Source: Scylla paramamosain (Eukaryota > Arthropoda > Malacostraca > Decapoda > Portunidae). Taken from it: a DNA stretch of 64,000 bases. Within the stretch, counting starts at the first letter, position 1. Every line of letters starts with the position of its first letter. The notes under the pieces were generated by a model that saw nothing but the letters and a program-made list of their open reading frames with translations, did not search any database and was not told where the DNA came from. Below, one piece after another: positions 52,101 to 64,000 of the stretch. The position numbers and the translations under genes are program-made. The stretch covers positions 6,768,501 to 6,832,500 of the forward strand of contig NC_087168.1 in the NCBI RefSeq assembly GCF_035594125.1, given 5' to 3'.

Positions 52101-53032
52101 GTACCAAACCACTAAAGTGCATGGGGAAATTAAACGTCTTTGCCAGAAAACGGTCTTATGAGAGTTTTTCAGCATCTTAGGAACCAACACGATAAATAAC
52201 ATGGAAGTCAATCTATATAGGAATCCAAAACAATATTACTAAAAACGTGTTTTTTCGGTGTTTTACGTAGAAAAATGCTAAAACGGATGCAAACCAACCA
52301 ATATGAAGGAATAGAATAACATTACCAAAAAGGTATATTTTGAGTGTTTTTGAAATTGTTACCTACAAAAAACGCGAAAATAGATGGAAAGCTCTCTATA
52401 TTGGGAAGCAAAAGGACATTACGAGAAACATGTATAATGAGTGTTTTATAGTTTCACAAGCACTACAAGGCAAAAACGCAAAAACTCGTGTATATAGAGA
52501 AGTTTCTTACATTCCAAAATGCTGAAACTCTGGAACAACACTTTTAATTGAGAAACAGAACAATCTTACTAAATGCGTGTATTTTGAGTGCTTTTCACAT
52601 CCTTAGTTACCAAAACCCCAAATTGCATGCGAAACCAGCTTTATGTGGGAAAAAAAATGACATTACCAGAAAAATGTCTTTTGAGTGTTTATGAGCGTGT
52701 TAGCCAATAAAGCACTAAAAAGCAGGGCAATCACATTACATTGAAATAAAACCAATTTTTAACAAGAACTTGCCTTTAAGTGTATTTGAGCTCCTTATAT
52801 ACCAAAACACTAAAATGCATGCAAAATACACTTTAGGGTGAAACAGAATAACATTACCAAAGACATGTATTTTGAGTGTTTTTGTTCATGTTACCAATAA
52901 AAACGCTTAAATACATGCAAAGAACCCTATTTTTGGGAAACGAAAGGACATTATGAGAAACGTGTATTATGAGTGTTTTTAAGTTCATTAAGTACGAAAA
53001 AGCTAAAAGCCACAAATTACACTCTTTCTTGA

Positions 53033-53058
53033 GAAAAAAATAAATAAATAAATAAAAA
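53033..53058. repeat. (AAAT)n microsatellite in S11
   Basis: A-rich AAAT repeats at the start of forward S11; similar tracts lie at 33489-33510 and 45609-45632. Confidence 0.88.
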
Positions 53059-54150
53059 AATACGATATTTTTTTTTCATTCTTATTTATCTTCACAGGTA
53101 AGGAGGTGCCAAAATTCGGGCAAAGTTCAGGAAATTATATAAAAAAAGAACATTATCAAAAAAGTTACATTTAGCTTTTTTTTCGGACTGTTATGTACCA
53201 AACCCCTAAATTGCATGGAAAGCCACCTATATGGGGAAATTAAACGTCTTTGCAAGAAAAGTGACTTATGAGGATTTTTCAGCATGTTAGGAACCAACAC
53301 GATAAAACACAAGGAAGTCAATGTATATGGGAATCCAAAAATAAATTACTGAAAACGCGTCTTTTCGGTGTTTTACGTAAAAAACGCTAAAACGGATGCA
53401 AACCAACCAAAATGAAGAAATAGAATAACATTACCAAAAAGGTATATTTTGAGTGTTTTTGATTTTGTTACCTAAAAAAAACGCGAAAATGGATGGAAAG
53501 CACTCTATATTGGGAGGCAAAAGGCACCAAAAAGCATTTTAGGCACCAAAACGATAAATAATATGAAAGTCACTTTATATGGAAATCCAAAGCAATATTA
53601 CTGGAAACGTGTCTTTTAAAAGATTTACGTAGAAAAACGCTAAAACAGATGCAAACCAACCAATATGAAGAAATAGAATAACATTACCAAAACATATATT
53701 TTGTGTGTTCTTGAGCTTGTTACATAAAAAAAATGCGAAAATATATGCAAAGCACTCTATATAAGTAAAAAAAAAAAGGACATAACGAGAAACGTGTATA
53801 ATGAGTGTTTTATAGTTTCACCAGAATCACAAGGCAAAAAACGCAAAAACTCGACTATATGGAGAATTTTCTAAGATACCAAAATAATGAAACTCATGAA
53901 TAACACTCTAATCAAGAAACAGAACAACCTTACTAAATGCGTGTATTTTGAGTGTTATTTTACATTCTTAGTTACCAAAACCCCAAATTCCATGCGAAAC
54001 TAGCTTTATGTAGGAAAAAAATGACATTATCAGAAAAGTGTCTGAGTGTTTTTGATCGTGTTAGGCAATAAAGCACTAAAAAGCAGGGCAATCACATTTC
54101 ATGGGAATAAAACCAACTTTTACGAAGAACTTGCCTTTTAGTGTTTTTGA

Positions 54151-54601
54151 CACGCATTTAGTAAGGTTGCTCTGTTTCTCAATTAAGAGTGTTATTCATG
54201 AGTTTCAGCATATACACGAGTTTTTGCGTTTTTTGCCTTGTGGTTTTTTTGAACTATAAAACATGCATTATATACTTTTCTCGCAATGTCCCTTTGTTTC
54301 CCAATATAGAGTATCAATTTTTGCGTTTTTTTTTTTTTTTTGTAGGAAACAAGCACAAAAACACTCAAAATATACATTTTTGGTAATGTTATTCTGCTTC
54401 TTGATATTGGTTGGTTTGTATCAGTTTTAGCGTTTTTCTACGTAAAACACTGAGAAGACACGTTTTCAGTAATTTTCTTTTGGAATCCACATAGAGTGAG
54501 TTCCTTATTATTTATCGTTTTGGTGCCTAATATGCTGAAAAACACTGAAAAGACATATTTCTTGTTAGGTCTTTAATTTCCTCATATGGAAGGCTTTGCA
54601 T
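54151..54601 (-). repeat. Inverted island I5 (reverse within forward array)
   Basis: Same composition and breakpoints as I4. It contains a run of 16 T at 54326-54341 inside reverse S3, where the usual poly-T is shorter. Confidence 0.9.
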
Positions 54602-57600
54602 GTCTTTTAAGTGTTTCTGAGCGTGTTACGCAATAAAGCCTTAAATGCCAGGGCAATCACATTACATGGGAATAAAACCAAATTTTACCAAGAACTTACC
54701 TTTAAGTATTTTTGAGCTCCTTACGTACCAAAACGCTAAAACGCATGCAAAATACATTTTATGGAGAAACAGAATAACATTACAAAATACATGTATTTTG
54801 AGTGTTTTTGATCATGTTATGTATAAAAAATGCTTAAATACATGTAAAGAACCTTATTTTTGGGAAACGAAAGAACATTACGAAAAACGTGTATTATGAG
54901 TGATTTTAATTTCCTTCAGTAGCAAAAAGCTAAAACCCACAAATAACACTCTTTAGAAATATAAATAAATAAAAAAATGGGATTTTTTTTTTTTGGTTAT
55001 TCATCTTCATAGGTACCGATATGCTAAATTCTGCCAAAATTCACGGAATTTATGTGGAAAAAACAATATTATCATAAAAGTTAATTATAGCTTTTTTTTC
55101 GGATTGTTATGTACCAAACCCTAAAATGCATGCAAAGCCACCTATATAAGGAAGTTATATAAAGATATATTTTGAATGTTTTTGAGCTTGTTACCTACAA
55201 AAAATGCAAAAAATCGATGTAAAGCACTCTATATTAGGAAACAAAAGGATATTACGAGAAATGTTTATAATGAGTGTTTTATAGTTTTAAAAGAATCACA
55301 AGGCAATAAACGCAAAAACTCGTCTATATAGAGAAATTTTTTACATACCAAAATGAATAAATGCATGAATAACACTTTTAATCGATTAACAGAAGTACCT
55401 TACGAAATTGAGTATTTTGAGTGTTTTTCACATTCTTAGTTACGAAAATGCCAAATTACATGCGAAACTACCATCATTTGGGAAAAAAAATGACATTACC
55501 AGAAAAGTGTCTTTTGAGTGTTTTTCATCGTGATATGCAACAAATCACTAAAAAGCAGAACGATCACATTACATGGGAATAATCCCAACTTTTACGAAGA
55601 ATTTTCCTTTAAGTGTTTTTGAGCTCCTTATATACTAAACCGCTAAAACGCATGCAAAACAAACTTTATGGAGAACAAGAATAACATTACCAAAAAGATG
55701 TATTTTGAGTGTTTTTGATAATGTTATCTATAAAAACGCTTAAATACATTACGAGAAACGTGTATTATGAGTGTTTTTAAGTTCCTTAACTTCCATAAAG
55801 CTAAAACCCACAAATAACATTCATTATTTAGAAAAAAAATAAAAAATAAAAAAAAATAAATGAAAGGTGTTTCTTTTCTTTTTTTGTTATTAACCTTCAT
55901 AGGTACCGACATGCCAAAATTCCGGGAAAAATTAGGGCAATTATATGATAAGAGAATATTAAAAAAAAAAGTTGATATTAGCTTTTTTTCGGACTGTTAT
56001 GTACCAAACACTAAAGCCTCCCATATGAGGCTTACCAGAAATCTGTGTTTTGAGCGTTTTTCAGCATGTTAGGCACCAAAACGATAAATAATATGGAACT
56101 CACTCTATATGGCAAACCAAAACAAAATTACTGGAAACGTGTCTTCTCAGTGTTTTACGTAGAAAAACGCTAAAACGGATGGAAACCAACAAATATCAAG
56201 AAGTAGAAAAACATTACCAAAAAGGTATATTTTGAGTGTTTTCGAGCTTGTTACCTAAAAAAAAAAAAAACGCGAAAATTGATACAAAGCACTCTATATT
56301 GGAAAACAAAGGGACATTGCGAGAAAAGTGTATAATGAATGTTTTATAGTTTACAAGAACCACAAGGCAAAAAACGCAAAAACTCGTGTATATGGAGAAG
56401 TTTCCTAGATACAAAAATGCTGAAACTCCTGAATAACACTCTTAATTGAGAAACAGAACAACTTTACTAAATGCGTGTATTTTGAGTGCTTTTCACATTC
56501 TTAGTTACCAAAATCCTAAATTGAATGCGAAACCAGCTTTATGTGGGAAAAAAAATGACATTACCAGAAAAGTGTCTTTTGAGTGTTTTTGAGCTTGATA
56601 GGCAATAAAGCACTAAAAACCTGGGAATCACTTTACATGGTAATAAAATCAATTTTTACCAAGAACTTGCCTTTAAGTGTTTTGAACTCCTTATATACCA
56701 AAACGCTAAAACGCATGCAAAACACACTTCATGGAGAAAGAGAATAGCATTACCAAAAACATATATTTTGAGTGTTTTTGATCATGTTACCAATAAAAAC
56801 GCTTAAATACATGCAAAGAACCCTATTTTTAGGAAATTAAAGGACATTACGAGAAACGTGTATTACGAGTGTTTTTAAGATCATTATTTATCAAAAAGCT
56901 AAAAGCCACAAATAACACTCTTTATTGAGAAAAAAAAATAAATAAAAAAATACGATATTTTTTTCTTTCTTTTTCATCTTCACAGGTACCGAGATGCCAA
57001 AATTTGGGCAAAATTTAGGAAATTATGTGAAATAAGAACATTATCAAAAAAATTAAATTTAGTTTTTTTTTTCGTACTGTTATGTAGCAAACCCTAAAGT
57101 GCATGCAAAGCCACCTATATGGGGAAATTAAACGTCTTTGCCAGAAAACTGTGTTATGAGTGTTTTTCAACTTCTTAGGCACCATAACGGTAAATAACAT
57201 GCAAGTCACTCTATATGGGAATCTAAAACAAAATTACTGAAAACGTGTCTTTTCGGTGTTTTACGTAGAAAAACGCTAAAACGGATGCAAACCAACCAAT
57301 AGGAAGAAATAAAATAACATTACTAAAAAGGTACATTTTGAGTGTTTTTGACCTTGTTACCTACAAAAAAAACGCAAAAATGGATACAAAGCACTCCCTA
57401 TTGGGAAACAAAAGGACATTACGAGAAACGTGTTTTTAATCATGTTACCTATAAAAACACTTAAACACATGCAAAGATCCCTATATTTGGGAAACGAAAG
57501 GACATTACGAGAAATGTGTATTATGAATGTTTTTAAGTTCCTTAAGTACCAAAACGTTAAAACCTACAATTAACACTCTTTATAGAGAAAAAAAATAGCA

Positions 57601-58417
57601 TTTTTATTTTTTTGTTATTGATATTCATAGGTACCAAGATGCCAAAATTCTGCCAAAATTCAGGGAAATTATGTGGAAAAAAGAACATTATCGAAAAAGA
57701 TAATTTTACCTTTTTTCGGAGTTATGTACCAAACCATAAAGTGTATGCAAAGCCACCTATTTGGGAAAATTTAACGACTTTACAAGAAACCTGTCTTTTG
57801 AGTGTTTTTTCGCATGTTAGGTACCAAAACGATAGATAATATGAAAGTCACTCTATATGGAAATCCAAAACAAAATTACTGAAAACGTGTCTTTTAAAAG
57901 ATTTACGTAAAAACACGCTAAAACGGATGCAAACCAACCAATATGAAAAAATAGAATAATATTACCAGAAAAGTATATTTTGTGTGTTTTTTATCTTGTT
58001 ACATAAAAAAAAACACAAAAATGGATGGAAAGCACTGTATATTAGGAAAAAAAAAGGACATAACGAAAAACGTGTATAATGAGTGTTTTATAGTTTCACC
58101 AGAATCACAAGGCAAAAAACGCAAAAACTCGTATGTGTGGAGAAGTTTTCAAGATACCAAAATGCTGAAACTCATGAATAACTTTCTTAATCAAGAAACA
58201 GAGCAACCTTACTGAATGAGTGTTTTTTTTACATTCTTAGTTACCAGAATCCCAAATTCCATGCGAAACTAGCTTTATATGGGAAAATGACATTACCAGA
58301 AAAGTGTCTTTGAGTGTTTTTGAGACTGTTAGGCAATAAAGCACTAAAAAGCAGAGCAATCACATTACATGGGAATAAACCCAACTTTTACGAAGAACTT
58401 GCCTTTTAGTGTTTTTG
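54602..58417 (+). repeat. Forward satellite block F7 (about 3.5 HORs)
   Basis: Forward HORs with deletion joins near 55155, 55745 and 57431. From 57439 to its end it matches 17555-18563 in the same orientation, about 39.9 kb apart, sharing GATCCCTATATTTGGG. Confidence 0.88.
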
Positions 58418-58898
58418 ACACGCATTTAGTAAGGTTGTTCTGTTTCTCAATTAAGAGTGTTATTCATGAGTTTCAGCATTTTGGTGTCTAGAAAACTTCT
58501 CCATATACACGAGTTTTTGCGTTTTTTGCCTTGTGTTTTTTTGAACTATAAAACATTCATTATACACTTTTCTCGCAATGTCCCTTTGTTTCCCAATATA
58601 GAGTGCTTTGTATCAATTTTTTGCGTTTTTTTTTTTATAGGTAACAAGCTCAAAAACACTCAAAATATATATTTTTGGTAATGTTTTTCTGCTACTTGAT
58701 ATTGGTTGGTTTGCGTCAATTTTAGCGTTTTTCTACGTAAAACACTGAGAAGACACATTTTCAGTAATATTTTTTTGGATTCCCACATAGAGTGAGTTCC
58801 TTATTATTTATCTTTTTGGTGCCTAACAAGCTGAAAAACACTCAAAAGACAGATTTCTGGTAAGGTCTTTAATTTCCTCACATGGGAGGCTTTACATG
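58418..58898 (-). repeat. Inverted island I6 (reverse within forward array)
   Basis: Same composition and breakpoints as I4 and I5; only about 3.8 kb of forward array separates it from I5. Confidence 0.9.
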
Positions 58899-61800
58899 TT
58901 TTTTTAGTGTTTTTTTGAGCGTGTTATGAAAATAAAGCACTAAAATCCAGGGCAATCACATTACATGGGAATAAAACCAAATTTTACCAAGAACATGCCT
59001 TTAAGTGTTTTTGAGCTCCTTATATACCAAAACGCTAAAACGCATGCAAAATACATTTTATGGAGAAAGAGAAAAACATTACCAAATACATGTATTTTCA
59101 GTGTTTTTGATCATGTTATTTATAAAAACGCTTAAATACATGGAAAGAACCTTATATTTGGGAAACGAAAGGACATTACGAGAAACATGTATTATGAGTG
59201 TTTTTTTTTTAATTCCTTTAGTACCAAAAAGCTAAAACCCACAAATAACACTCTTTATTTAAAAAATAAATAATAAAAAATGAAATAAATATGATTTTTT
59301 TTTTTATTCATTTTCATAGGTACCGAGATGCCAAAATTCTGGAAAAATTCAGGGCAATTATGTGATAAAAGAATATTATCAAAAAAGTTAATTTCAGCTT
59401 TTTCTGTTCGGAGTTATGTACCAAACCCTAAAGTGCATGCAAAGCCTTCATTATGAGGAAATTAAACGATATTTCCAGAAATCTGTGTTTTGTGTGTTTT
59501 TTAGCATGTTAGGCACCGAGACGATAAATAATAAGGAACTCACTCTATATGGGAATCCAAAACAAAGTTACAGAAAACGTGTTTTCTCAGTGTTTTACGT
59601 AGAAAAACGTAAAAACGGATGCAAACCAACCAATATCAAGAAATAGAAAAACGTTTCCAAAAAGGTATATTTTGAGTGTTTTTGATCTTTTTACCTACAA
59701 AAACGCGAAAATTCATGCAAAGCACTCTATATTGGGAAACAAGAGGACATTGCAAGAAAAGTGTATAATGAGTGTTTTATAGTTAAAAAGAACCACAAAG
59801 CAAACAACGCAAAAACTCGTGTATATGGAGAGATTTCCTAGATACCAAAATGCTGAAACTTATGAATAACACTCTTAATTGAGAAACAGAACAACCTTAC
59901 TAAATGCGTGGATTTTAAATGCTTTTCACTTTCTTAGTTACCAAAAACCCAAAATTACATGCAAAAATAGCTTTGTGGGGAAAAAAAAAGAATTTACCAG
60001 AAAAGTGCCTTTTGAGTGTTTTTCAGCGTGATAGGTAATAAACCACTCAAAAGCAGGGCAATCACATTACATTGGAATAAAATCATTTTTTACCAAGAAC
60101 TTACCATAAGTGTTTTTGAGCTCCTTATATACAAAATTGCTAAAACGCATGCAAAACACACTTTATGGAGAAACAGAATAACATTACCAAAACCTAGTAT
60201 TTTCAGTGTTTTTGATCATGTTATCTATAAAAAACGCTTAAATACATGCAAAGAACCTTTTGTTTGGGAAACGAAAGGTCATTACAAGAAACGCGTATTA
60301 TTAGTGTTTTTAAGTTCCTTAAGTAACAAAAAGGTAAATCCCATAAATAACACTCTTCATTGAGAAAAAATAAATAAATAAATAAAAAATAAAAAAAATA
60401 GGATTTTTTTTTTTTTTTTTATCTTCATAGGTACCGAGATGCCAAAATTCTGGTAAAAATTCAGCGCAATTATATAATAAAAGAATATTATCAAAAAAGT
60501 TAATTTTAGCTTTTTTTGGGGGGACTTATGTACCAAACACAAAAGTGCATGCAAAGCCTCCTATATGAGGAAATTAAACGACCTTATCAGAAATCTCTCT
60601 TTTGAGTGTTCTTCAGCATGTTAGGCACCAAAACAATGAATAATAAGGAACTCACTCTATATGGGAATTCAAAAAAAATTACTGAAAACGTGTCTTCTCA
60701 GCGTTTTACGTAGAAAAATGCTAAAACGGATGGAAACAAACCAATATAAAGAAATAGAAAAACATTACCAAAAAGGTATATTTTGAGTGTTTTTGAGCTT
60801 GTTACCTATAAAAAAAACAAGAAAATTGATGCAAAGCACTCTATAATGGGAAAGAAAAGGACATTGCAAGAAAAGTGTATAATGAGTGTTTAATAGTTCA
60901 AAAGAACCCCAAGGCAAAAAATGCAAAAACTAGTGTATATGAAGAAGTTTCCTAGATACCAAAATGCTGAAACTCGTGAACAACACTCTTAATTGAGAAA
61001 CAGAACAATCTTACTAAAAGTGTGTTTTTTGAGTGCTTTTTGCATTCTTAGTTACCAAAACCCCAAATTCCATGCGAAACCAGCTTTATGTGGGAAAAAA
61101 AATAACATTACCAGAAAAATGTCTTTTGAGTGTTTTTGACCGTGTTAGGTAATAAAGCACTAAAAAGCAGGGCAATGACATTACATTGAAATAAAACCAA
61201 TTTTTAATAAGAACTTGCTTATAAGTGTTTTTGAGCTCCTTATATACCAAAACACTAAAACGCATGCAAAATACACTTTATTGTGAAACAGAATAACATT
61301 ACCAAAAACATGTTTTTTGAGTGTTTTTGATCATGTTACCAATAAAAACACTTAAGTACATGCAAACAACCCTAAACGAAAGGACATTACGAGAAAAGTG
61401 TATTATGCGTGTTTTTAAGTTCATTAAGTACGAAAAAGCTAAAAGCCACAAATTACACTCTTTATTGAGAAAAAATAAATAAAGAAATAAAAAATACGAT
61501 ATTTTTTTTTTTCATTCTTATTCATATTCACAGGTAACGAGATGCCAAAATTCGGTGAAAGTTCAGGAAATTATATAAAATAAGAACATTATCAAAAAAG
61601 TTAAATTTAGCTTTTTTTTCGGACTGTTATGTACCAAACCCCTAAAGTGCATGCAAAGCACTTGGAAAAATTATGATATGGAAAAATTAAACCTCTTTGC
61701 CAAAAAACTGTCTTATGAGTGTTTTTCAGCATGTTAGGAACCAACACGATAAAACCCAAGGAAGTCAATCTATATAGGAATCCAACACACAATTACTGAA

Positions 61801-64000
61801 AACGTGTCTTTTCGCAGTTTTACGTACAATAACGCTAAAACGGATGCAAACCAAACAAAATGAAGATATAGAATAACATTACCAAAAAGGTATATTTTGA
61901 GTGTTTTTGAAATTGTTACCTACAAAAAACGCGAAAATGGATGGAAAGCACTCTATATTGGGAAGCAAAAGGACATTACGAGAAACGTGTATAATGAGTG
62001 TTTTATAGTTTCACAAGAACCACAAGGCAAAAAACGCAAAAACTCGTGTATATAAAGAATTTTCTTACATTCCAAAATGCTGAAACTCATGAATAAGACT
62101 TTTAATTGAGAAACAGAACTATCTTACCAAATGTGAGTAATTTGAGTGTTTTTCACATTCTTAGTTACGAAAATCCGAAATTACAAGTGAAATTAGTTTT
62201 ATGTGGGAAAAAAATGACATTACCAGAAAAGTGTCTTGTGAGTGTTTTAGAGCGTGATATACAACAAAGCACTAAAAAGCAGAACAATCACATTACGTGG
62301 GAATAAAACCAACTTTTACCAAAAATATGCCTTTAAGTGTTTTTAACTCCTTATATGACAAAACGCTAAACCGCATGCAAAACACCCTTTATGGAAAAAC
62401 AAAATAACACTACCAAAACCATGAATTTTAAGTGTTTTTTTTATCATATTACCTATAAAAACGCTAAAATACATGCAAAGAACCCTATGTTTGTGAAACG
62501 AAAGGATATTTCGAAAATTGTGTATTATAAGAGATTTTAGGTTCCTTAAGTACCAAAAAGCTAAAACACACAAATAACACTCTTTATAGAGAAAAAGAAA
62601 TAAAATAAATGAATACAAATTTTTTTATTTTTGTTATTCATCTTCATAGGTACCGAGATGCCAAAATTCTGGCAAAATTCATGGAAATTAGGTAAAGAAA
62701 AAAAAAAAAATAATAATAATTTTAGCTTTTTTCCGGAGTTATGTACCAAACCCTAAGATGCATGCAAGGCCACCTATATGGGAAAATTACACAATTTTAC
62801 CAGAAACCTGTACCAGAATTAATTTCAACAAAATTACTGAAAACGAGTCTTTTCAGAGATTTACGAAGAAAAAAGCTAAAACAGATGCAAACCAACCAAT
62901 GTGAAGAAATAGAATAACATTACCAAAAAGATATATTTTGAGTGTTTTTATGCTTGTTACCTACAAAAAATGCAAAAATGGATGGAAAACACTCTATATT
63001 AGGAAACAAAAGAACATTACGAGAAACGTGTATAATTAGTGTTTTATAGTTTAACAAGAACCACAAGGCAATAAACGCAAAAACTTGTGTATATAGAGAA
63101 GTTTCTTACATACAAAAATGATGAAATGCATGAAAAACACTTTTAATCGAGAAACAGAACTACCCTACCAAATTGTGTATTTTCAGTGTTTTTCACATTC
63201 ATACTTACGAAATTGCCAAATTACATGCGAAACTAGCTTTATGTGGGAAAAAAATGACATTACCAGAAAAATGTCTTTTGAGTGTTTTTGAGCGTGATGC
63301 AACAAAGCACTAAAAAGCAGAACAATCACATTACTTGGGAATAAAACCAACTTTTACGAAGAACTTGCCTTTAAGTGTTTTTTAACTCCTCACATACCAA
63401 AACGCTAAAACGCATGTAAAAACACCCTTTATGGAAAAACAGAATAACATTACCAAAAATATGTATTTTGAGTGTTTTTGATCATGTTACCTATAAAAAC
63501 GCTTAAATACATGTAAAGAACCCCATGTTTGTATAAGAAAAGGACATTACGAAAATCATGTATTATGAGTGTTCCTTAAGTACCAAAAAGCTAAAACTCA
63601 CAAATAATACTTTATAGAGAAAAAAAAATCTTCAAAGGTACCGAGATACCAAATTCTGGAAAAATGCAGGGAAATTTTGTAAAAAAAAATAATTATGAAA
63701 AAAATAATCTTAGCTTTTTTCCGGAGTTATGTTCCAAAACCTGAAGTGCATGCAAAGCCACCTATATGGAGAAATTACTCGAATTTACCAGAAACCTGTC
63801 TTTTGAGTGTTTTTTTTCAGCAATTTCAACAATATTACTGAAAACGTGTCTTTTCAGTGATTTAAGTAGAAAAACGCTAAAACGGATGCAAACCAATCAA
63901 TATGAAGCAATATAATAACATTACCAAAAAGATATATTTTTATGTGTTTTTGAGCTTGTTACCAACAAAAAATTTCGAAAATGGATGAAACGCACTCTAT
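58899..64000 (+). repeat. Forward satellite block F8 (runs off the window)
   Basis: About 4.6 forward HORs. From 61560 to the window end it is a close copy of 6561 to about 8930 (about 98% over the ~235 bp I compared base by base). The array does not end inside the window. Confidence 0.9.
60364..60420. repeat. (AAAT)n, A-rich and T17 tract in S11
   Basis: AAAT repeats and A runs followed by 17 T (60404-60420), just before the KpnI box of this HOR. Confidence 0.9.

Larger units (their letters stand above)
44709..54150 (+). repeat. Forward satellite block F6 (about 8.5 HORs)
   Basis: Forward HORs. 47138-48185 is the inverted partner of 43675-44708 (shared deletion and S1 variant). It includes the S5 duplication at 49120-49250 and the S4/S1 deletion junction at 53516-53540. 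A 14-bp palindrome (AAACTAGCTAGTTT) marks a subunit join near 45060-45073. Confidence 0.88.
1..64000. repeat. Satellite DNA array filling the whole window
   Basis: Every stretch I read is made of the same family of ~95 bp subunits, each with a TTACCA-like box, a GAGTGTTTTT-like core and an ATGCAAA-like box, or their reverse complements. Subunits are arranged in ~1.1 kb higher-order repeats, present about 55-58 times allowing for truncated copies. No unique sequence longer than a few tens of bases was seen. Open frames do exist (longest about 120 codons), but they are all the same satellite translated, recur at homologous places and are broken at random by indels. The role is inferred to be structural or selfish heterochromatin; centromere function is possible but not shown. 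Confidence 0.97.

Noticed and set aside
585..58898. Orientation flips as assembly artefacts
   Set aside because: Identical joins recur in six diverged copies, so a random misjoin is unlikely. The single-copy events (27998, 31727, 35641, 44709) remain open to this doubt until spanned by reads.
1..64000. CRISPR array
   Set aside because: Units are ~95 bp with graded divergence throughout and no constant repeat alternating with unique spacers.
1..64000. LTR retrotransposon, Helitron or DNA transposon
   Set aside because: No reverse transcriptase, integrase, transposase or helicase motifs seen in any frame, and no target-site duplications around the inverted islands.
1..64000. CENP-B box
   Set aside because: I looked for the TTCG-A-CGGG pattern; the closest, TTCGGACTG in S12, lacks the CGGG half.
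1..64000. tRNA, rRNA or other structured RNA genes
   Set aside because: No cloverleaf, A/B box pairs or rRNA-like conserved segments were recognised; GC content is too low for typical genes of this kind.

Overview
The whole 64 kb window is one AT-rich satellite DNA array (roughly 70% A+T by inspection). I found no convincing protein-coding gene, RNA gene, CRISPR array, transposon or unique-sequence island. The window suggests nuclear heterochromatin of a eukaryote (centromeric, pericentromeric, subtelomeric, or a sex or B chromosome). The species cannot be named from the sequence; a plant is possible but unproven.

Organisation at the small scale: the basal subunit is about 95 bp and is marked by three boxes in fixed order: TTACCA, then GAGTGTTTTT, then ATGCAAA. 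About eleven and a half diverged subunits (called S1 to S12 here; S5 is a half subunit, S11 and S12 lack the central box) form a higher-order repeat (HOR) of about 1.10 kb. A fully resolved HOR lies at 30206-31314 and is annotated subunit by subunit. S11 holds a variable poly-A/T and (AAAT)n tract followed by a conserved box with a KpnI site (GGTACC). S12 holds a single telomere-like AAACCCTAAA.

Organisation at the large scale: the array flips orientation many times. 'Forward' means GAGTGTTTTT reads on the + strand. The long blocks are reverse 1-6445, forward 6446-18563, reverse 18564-27998, forward 27999-37332, reverse 37333-44708 and forward 44709-64000. Inside these blocks sit six short inverted islands of 450-480 bp with the same two breakpoints each time, plus smaller and apparently recent inversions: a 165-bp-arm palindrome at 35641-35970 and a 153-bp inverted copy at 31727-31879. 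Three of the five large orientation switches use an island breakpoint.

Rare private variants shared between distant places show segmental duplication of multi-kb pieces in direct and inverted orientation. Spacings cluster near 20 kb (1.69, 21.76 and 41.09 kb reverse; 33.98 and 53.53 kb forward), with others near 40 and 55 kb. The window is therefore a three-level structure: 95 bp subunit, 1.1 kb HOR, and an approximately 20 kb mosaic of inverted and direct blocks. Block boundaries are given to within about 5 bp; orientation was read by eye from the subunit signatures.
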